From contig OZ023181.1 in NCBI GenBank assembly GCA_963995505.1, forward strand, positions 13,388,221-13,452,220: a stretch of DNA of 64,000 nucleotides. The letters run 5' to 3'. How positions within the stretch are numbered: the stretch's first letter is position 1; every line of letters starts with the position of its first letter. Shown here in pieces: positions 61,701 through 64,000 of this stretch. The stretch comes from Hypericum androsaemum (Eukaryota > Streptophyta > Magnoliopsida > Malpighiales > Hypericaceae). Made by a program: the position numbers and the translations under genes. Below the pieces are notes generated by a model. The model saw only the letters and a list, made by a program, of their open reading frames with translations, had not been told where the DNA came from and ran no database searches.

Positions 61701-63354
61701 CTTGCCTTTTCTTGCCTTATCTTTCCTTTTCTTGCCTTTTCATTCCTTTTCCATGCCTTTTCTTGCCATTTCTTTCCATTTCATGCCTTTTCCTTGCCAT
61801 TTCTTGCCATTTCTTTCATTTGCTTGCCTTTTTCTTGACTTTTCTAGCCTTTCCTTGACTTTTCTAGCTTTTTCTTGCCTTATCTTGCCTTTCTTACCTT
61901 TTCTTGCCTTTTCCTTCCCATACCTTTTCTTCCCTTATCTTGGCTTTTCTTGCCTTTTCCTTGCCTTTTCTTTGCCTTTTCTTTCCTTTTCTTATATTTG
62001 CATGCCTTTTCTTTCCTTTTCATGCCTTTTCTTGCCTTATCCTTGCCATTTCTTTCCTTTTCTTGCCTTTCTTGCCTTATCTTTCTTCTTCTTTCCTTTT
62101 CATGCCTTTTCCATGCCTTTTTTTGAATTTTCTGGTCATTTCCTTGATTCTTCTTTCCTTATCTTGCATTTTCCTTGCCTTTTCTTGCCTTTTCTTTCCT
62201 TTTCTTCCCTTTTTTTACTTTTCTTACCTTTTCTTGCCTTTTATTTCTGTTTCTCTCCTTTTCTTGCATTTTTGTGCCTTTTCCTTGCCTTTTCTTACCT
62301 CACCTTTCCTTTTCATGCCTTTTCTTGCCTTTTCTTTCGGTTTCTTGCATTTTCTAACCTTTTCATAACTTTTCTCGCCTTTTCAAGTTGCCTTTTCTTA
62401 CCTTATCTTTCCTTTTTTTGCCTTTTCCTTGAATTTTCTTGCCTGATCTTGCCTTTTTCTTAACTTTTCTTGCCTTTTCATGCATTTTCCATGCCTTTTC
62501 TTGCATTTTCTTTCCTTTTCTTGCCTTATTGTGCCTTTTCCTTGCCTTTTCCTTGCATTTTCCTACCTTATCTTGCCTTTTCTTGCCTTGTCTAGCCTTG
62601 TCTTTCCTTGTCTTTCCTTTTCTTGCATTTCTTGCCTTTTCTTACCTTTTCTCACCTTTTCTTTCCTTTTCTTGCCTTTTCTTGGCTTAACTTTCCTTTT
62701 ATTGCCTTTTCTTGCTTTTCCTTGCCTTATCTTGTCTTTTCCGTGCCTTATCTTGCCTTATCTTACCATTTCTTGCCTTTTCTTGCCTTATCTTGCCTTT
62801 TCTTTCCTTTTCTCGCCTTTTCTTTCCTTTTCTTGCCTTTTCTTTCCTTTCCTTGCCTTTTCGTGCCTTTTCTTTTCCTTTTCTTACCTCATCTTTCCTT
62901 TTCTTGCCTTATCTTGCCTTTTCCTTGCCTTTTCTTGTCTTATCTTGCCTTTTCTTACCTTTTCATGCCTTTTCTTGCCTTCTCTTTCCTTATCTTGCCT
63001 TTTCTTGCCTTATCTTTCCTTTTCTTTCCTTTTCTCGCCTTTTCTTGCCATATCTTGCCTTTTCTAACCTTTTTATGCCTTTTCTTACCTTTTCTTGCCT
63101 TTTCATGCCTTTTCTTGCCTTCTCCTTGCCTTTACTTGCCTTATCTTATCTTTTTTTACCTTTTCTTGCCTTTCCTTGCCTTTTCTAGCCTTTTTTTGCC
63201 TTTTCTTTCCTTTTCTTGTCGTTTCTTGCCTTTTCCTCGCCTTTTCTTGCCTTTGCTTGCCTATTTTTGCTTGATCTTGCCTTTTCTTACATTTTCTTAC
63301 CTTTTCCTTCCCTTTTCTTTCCTTTTCTTGCCTTTTCTTGCCTTTTCTCATATA
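55791..63354 (+). repeat. Diverged decamer array present only in the right copy
   Basis: About 7.5 kb of decamer array has no counterpart between 41.36 and 41.37 kb in the left copy. The long landmarks of the left half are absent. Weak, older internal repetition is visible. TGGCC near 56379 and 59931, and GCCTCTTCAT at 56451 and 60003, both lie 3,552 bp apart. CCAAGG at 58801 and 60901, and CCATAC at 58995 and 61135, lie 2,100 and 2,140 bp apart. Identity between these pairs is visibly lower than in the left half. I see no gene or unique sequence. Confidence 0.65.
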
Positions 63355-63360
63355 ATCTTT
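63346..63360 (+). other. Most atypical short stretch in the array (CTCATATAATC)
   Basis: This is one of very few places where several A bases cluster and the decamer pattern briefly fails. It lies about 10 bp left of where similarity to 41.37 kb begins, so it may mark a breakpoint. Similar A-rich slips are TAATATTTCC near 38860 and 53200. Confidence 0.5.
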
Positions 63361-64000
63361 CCTTTTCTTGCCTTTCCATCCCTTTCCTTGCCTTATGTTG
63401 CCTTTTCTTGCCTTTTCTTTTCTTATCTAGCCTTTTCCTTGCCTTTTCTTTCCTTTTCTTGCCCTATCTTACCTTATCTTGCATTTTCATTCCTTTTCCT
63501 TGCCTTATCTTTCCTTTTCTTCCCTTTTCATTCCTTTTCTTTTCCTTTTTTTCCTTATCTTTCCTTTTCATACCTTTTCCTTTCCTTTTCTTGCCTTATC
63601 ATTCCTTTTCTTTACTTTTCTTGCATTTTCTTGCCTTTTCTTACCTTTTCTTTCTTTTTCCTTGCATTTTCATGCCTTTTCCATGCCTTTTCTTTCCTTA
63701 TCATCCCTTTTCTTTCCTTTTCCTTGCCTTTTCTTGTCTTTTCTTACCTTATCTTACCTTTTTCTTGCCTTTTCTCATTTCCTGCCTTTTCAATGCCTTT
63801 TCTTGCCTTTTCTTTCCTTTTCTTGCATTTTCTTTCCTTTTCCTTGCCTTTTCTTGCCTTATCTTTCCTTTATTTGCCTTTGCTTGCCATATCTTGCATT
63901 TTCTTGGCTTTTCTTGAATTGTCTTGTCTTTTCTTACTTTTTCTTGCCTTTTTATGCCTTTTCTTGCCTTATCTTGCCTTTTCTTCCTTATCTTTTCTTT
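63355..64000 (+). repeat. Decamer array at the right end, including the duplication-end match
   Basis: Positions 63355-63505 are nearly identical to 41371-41519 at a constant offset of 21,984 bp. Similarity fades by about 63.52 kb. The remaining 480 bp are ordinary decamer units. The window ends inside the array. Confidence 0.7.

Larger units (their letters stand above)
1..64000 (+). repeat. Decamer satellite array filling the whole window
   Basis: The entire window is tandem copies of a 10-bp unit, TTTTCTTGCC on the + strand. Frequent one- or two-base variants are TTATCTTGCC, TTTTCTTTCC, TTTTCATGCC, TTTTCTTACC and TTTTCTTGCA. Interspersed 11-bp forms are TTTTCCTTGCC and TTTTCCATGCC, with occasional 9-bp forms such as TTTCCTTGCC. 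I read it end to end and found no stretch of even 50 bp that is not made of these units. Orientation is constant. Adjacent units differ from each other, while the same order of variants recurs kilobases away, so the array evolved by duplication of long blocks rather than single units. The family is unknown to me, and no function is implied beyond satellite DNA. No unit shows a tRNA, rRNA, transposon end or gene-like feature. Confidence 0.97.

Noticed and set aside
1..64000. Multi-pass membrane proteins or signal peptides suggested by the Phe-Leu-Ser-Cys repeats
   Set aside because: Hydrophobicity follows from T-rich codons in any frame, so it carries no evidence of function.
1..64000. CRISPR array
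   Set aside because: There are no repeats of constant 23-47 bp separated by unique spacers. The repeat is continuous and 10-11 bp long.
1..64000. Telomeric repeat
   Set aside because: The unit does not match TTAGGG-type, TTTAGGG-type or other G-rich telomere repeats on either strand. The G run needed is missing (GGCAAGAAAA has only two G).
1..64000. Centromere-protein box or another known satellite motif
   Set aside because: I see no CENP-B box-like 17-mer and no monomer of about 150-180 bp. Centromere identity cannot be judged from sequence alone.
1..64000. Transposon ends, long terminal repeats or terminal inverted repeats at duplication borders
   Set aside because: There is no inverted repeat, target-site duplication or coding remnant at 22.14, 25.94, 29.92 or 41.52 kb. 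All borders lie inside ordinary decamer units.
1..64000. tRNA, rRNA or structured RNA genes
   Set aside because: Near-absence of A and G on one strand prevents stems of useful length. No conserved tRNA boxes or rRNA segments are seen.
1..64000. Triplex (H-DNA) forming mirror repeats
   Set aside because: Pyrimidine runs are cut by G or A about every 10 bases, so long perfect homopyrimidine mirror repeats are not present. Weak triplex potential cannot be excluded.

Overview
The whole 64 kb window is one block of tandemly repeated, pyrimidine-rich satellite DNA. I find no protein-coding gene, RNA gene, transposon, CRISPR array or unique sequence in it. The basic unit on the + strand is the decamer TTTTCTTGCC. 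Common variants are TTATCTTGCC, TTTTCTTTCC, TTTTCATGCC and TTTTCTTACC, plus 11-bp forms TTTTCCTTGCC and TTTTCCATGCC. Hand counts of a few lines give roughly 50-60% T, about a third C, and under 10% each of G and A. The orientation never flips. Sixty-four kb of gene-free hierarchical satellite points to a eukaryotic heterochromatic region (pericentromeric, subtelomeric or similar). I do not recognise the family and cannot name the organism. Both window edges lie inside the array.

The array is hierarchical. From 1 to about 22 kb it forms superunits of 5.2-6.2 kb, each made of two related halves about 2.3-2.7 kb apart. Recurrent rare variants (CACATC, TTGTTGCCTC, long T runs, TTAAAG or CTGTTTC, CCTTAACTTT, CTTTAACTTT) mark equivalent places in each. 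From about 22.14 to 29.92 kb a 3.8-4.0 kb block is tandemly duplicated with very high identity, and each copy carries an older internal 1.03 kb duplication. From 29.9 to 38.3 kb the superunit pattern resumes. From 38.3 to 41.5 kb the sequence is still decameric but lacks most landmarks.

At about 41.52 kb the array steps back to the phase seen at about 18.0 kb. The 150 bp before this step match 63.36-63.51 kb at a constant offset of 21,984 bp. I read this as a large tandem duplication: about 18.0-41.5 kb and about 41.5-63.5 kb. The right copy carries about 7.5 kb (55.8-63.35 kb) that the left copy lacks. Small tandem duplications (61, 81, 85, 132, 171, 241, 359, 970 and 1,030 bp) sit inside this framework. 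Whether each is shared between large copies gives their relative order.

Long open reading frames run in all three + frames, but they are a by-product of the repeat. Stop codons need A, which is scarce on this strand. Because 10 is not a multiple of 3, every frame encodes the same repeating decapeptide FSCLFLPFLA. They are not annotated as genes. All coordinates of repeat boundaries were set by eye and are usually good to a few tens of bases.
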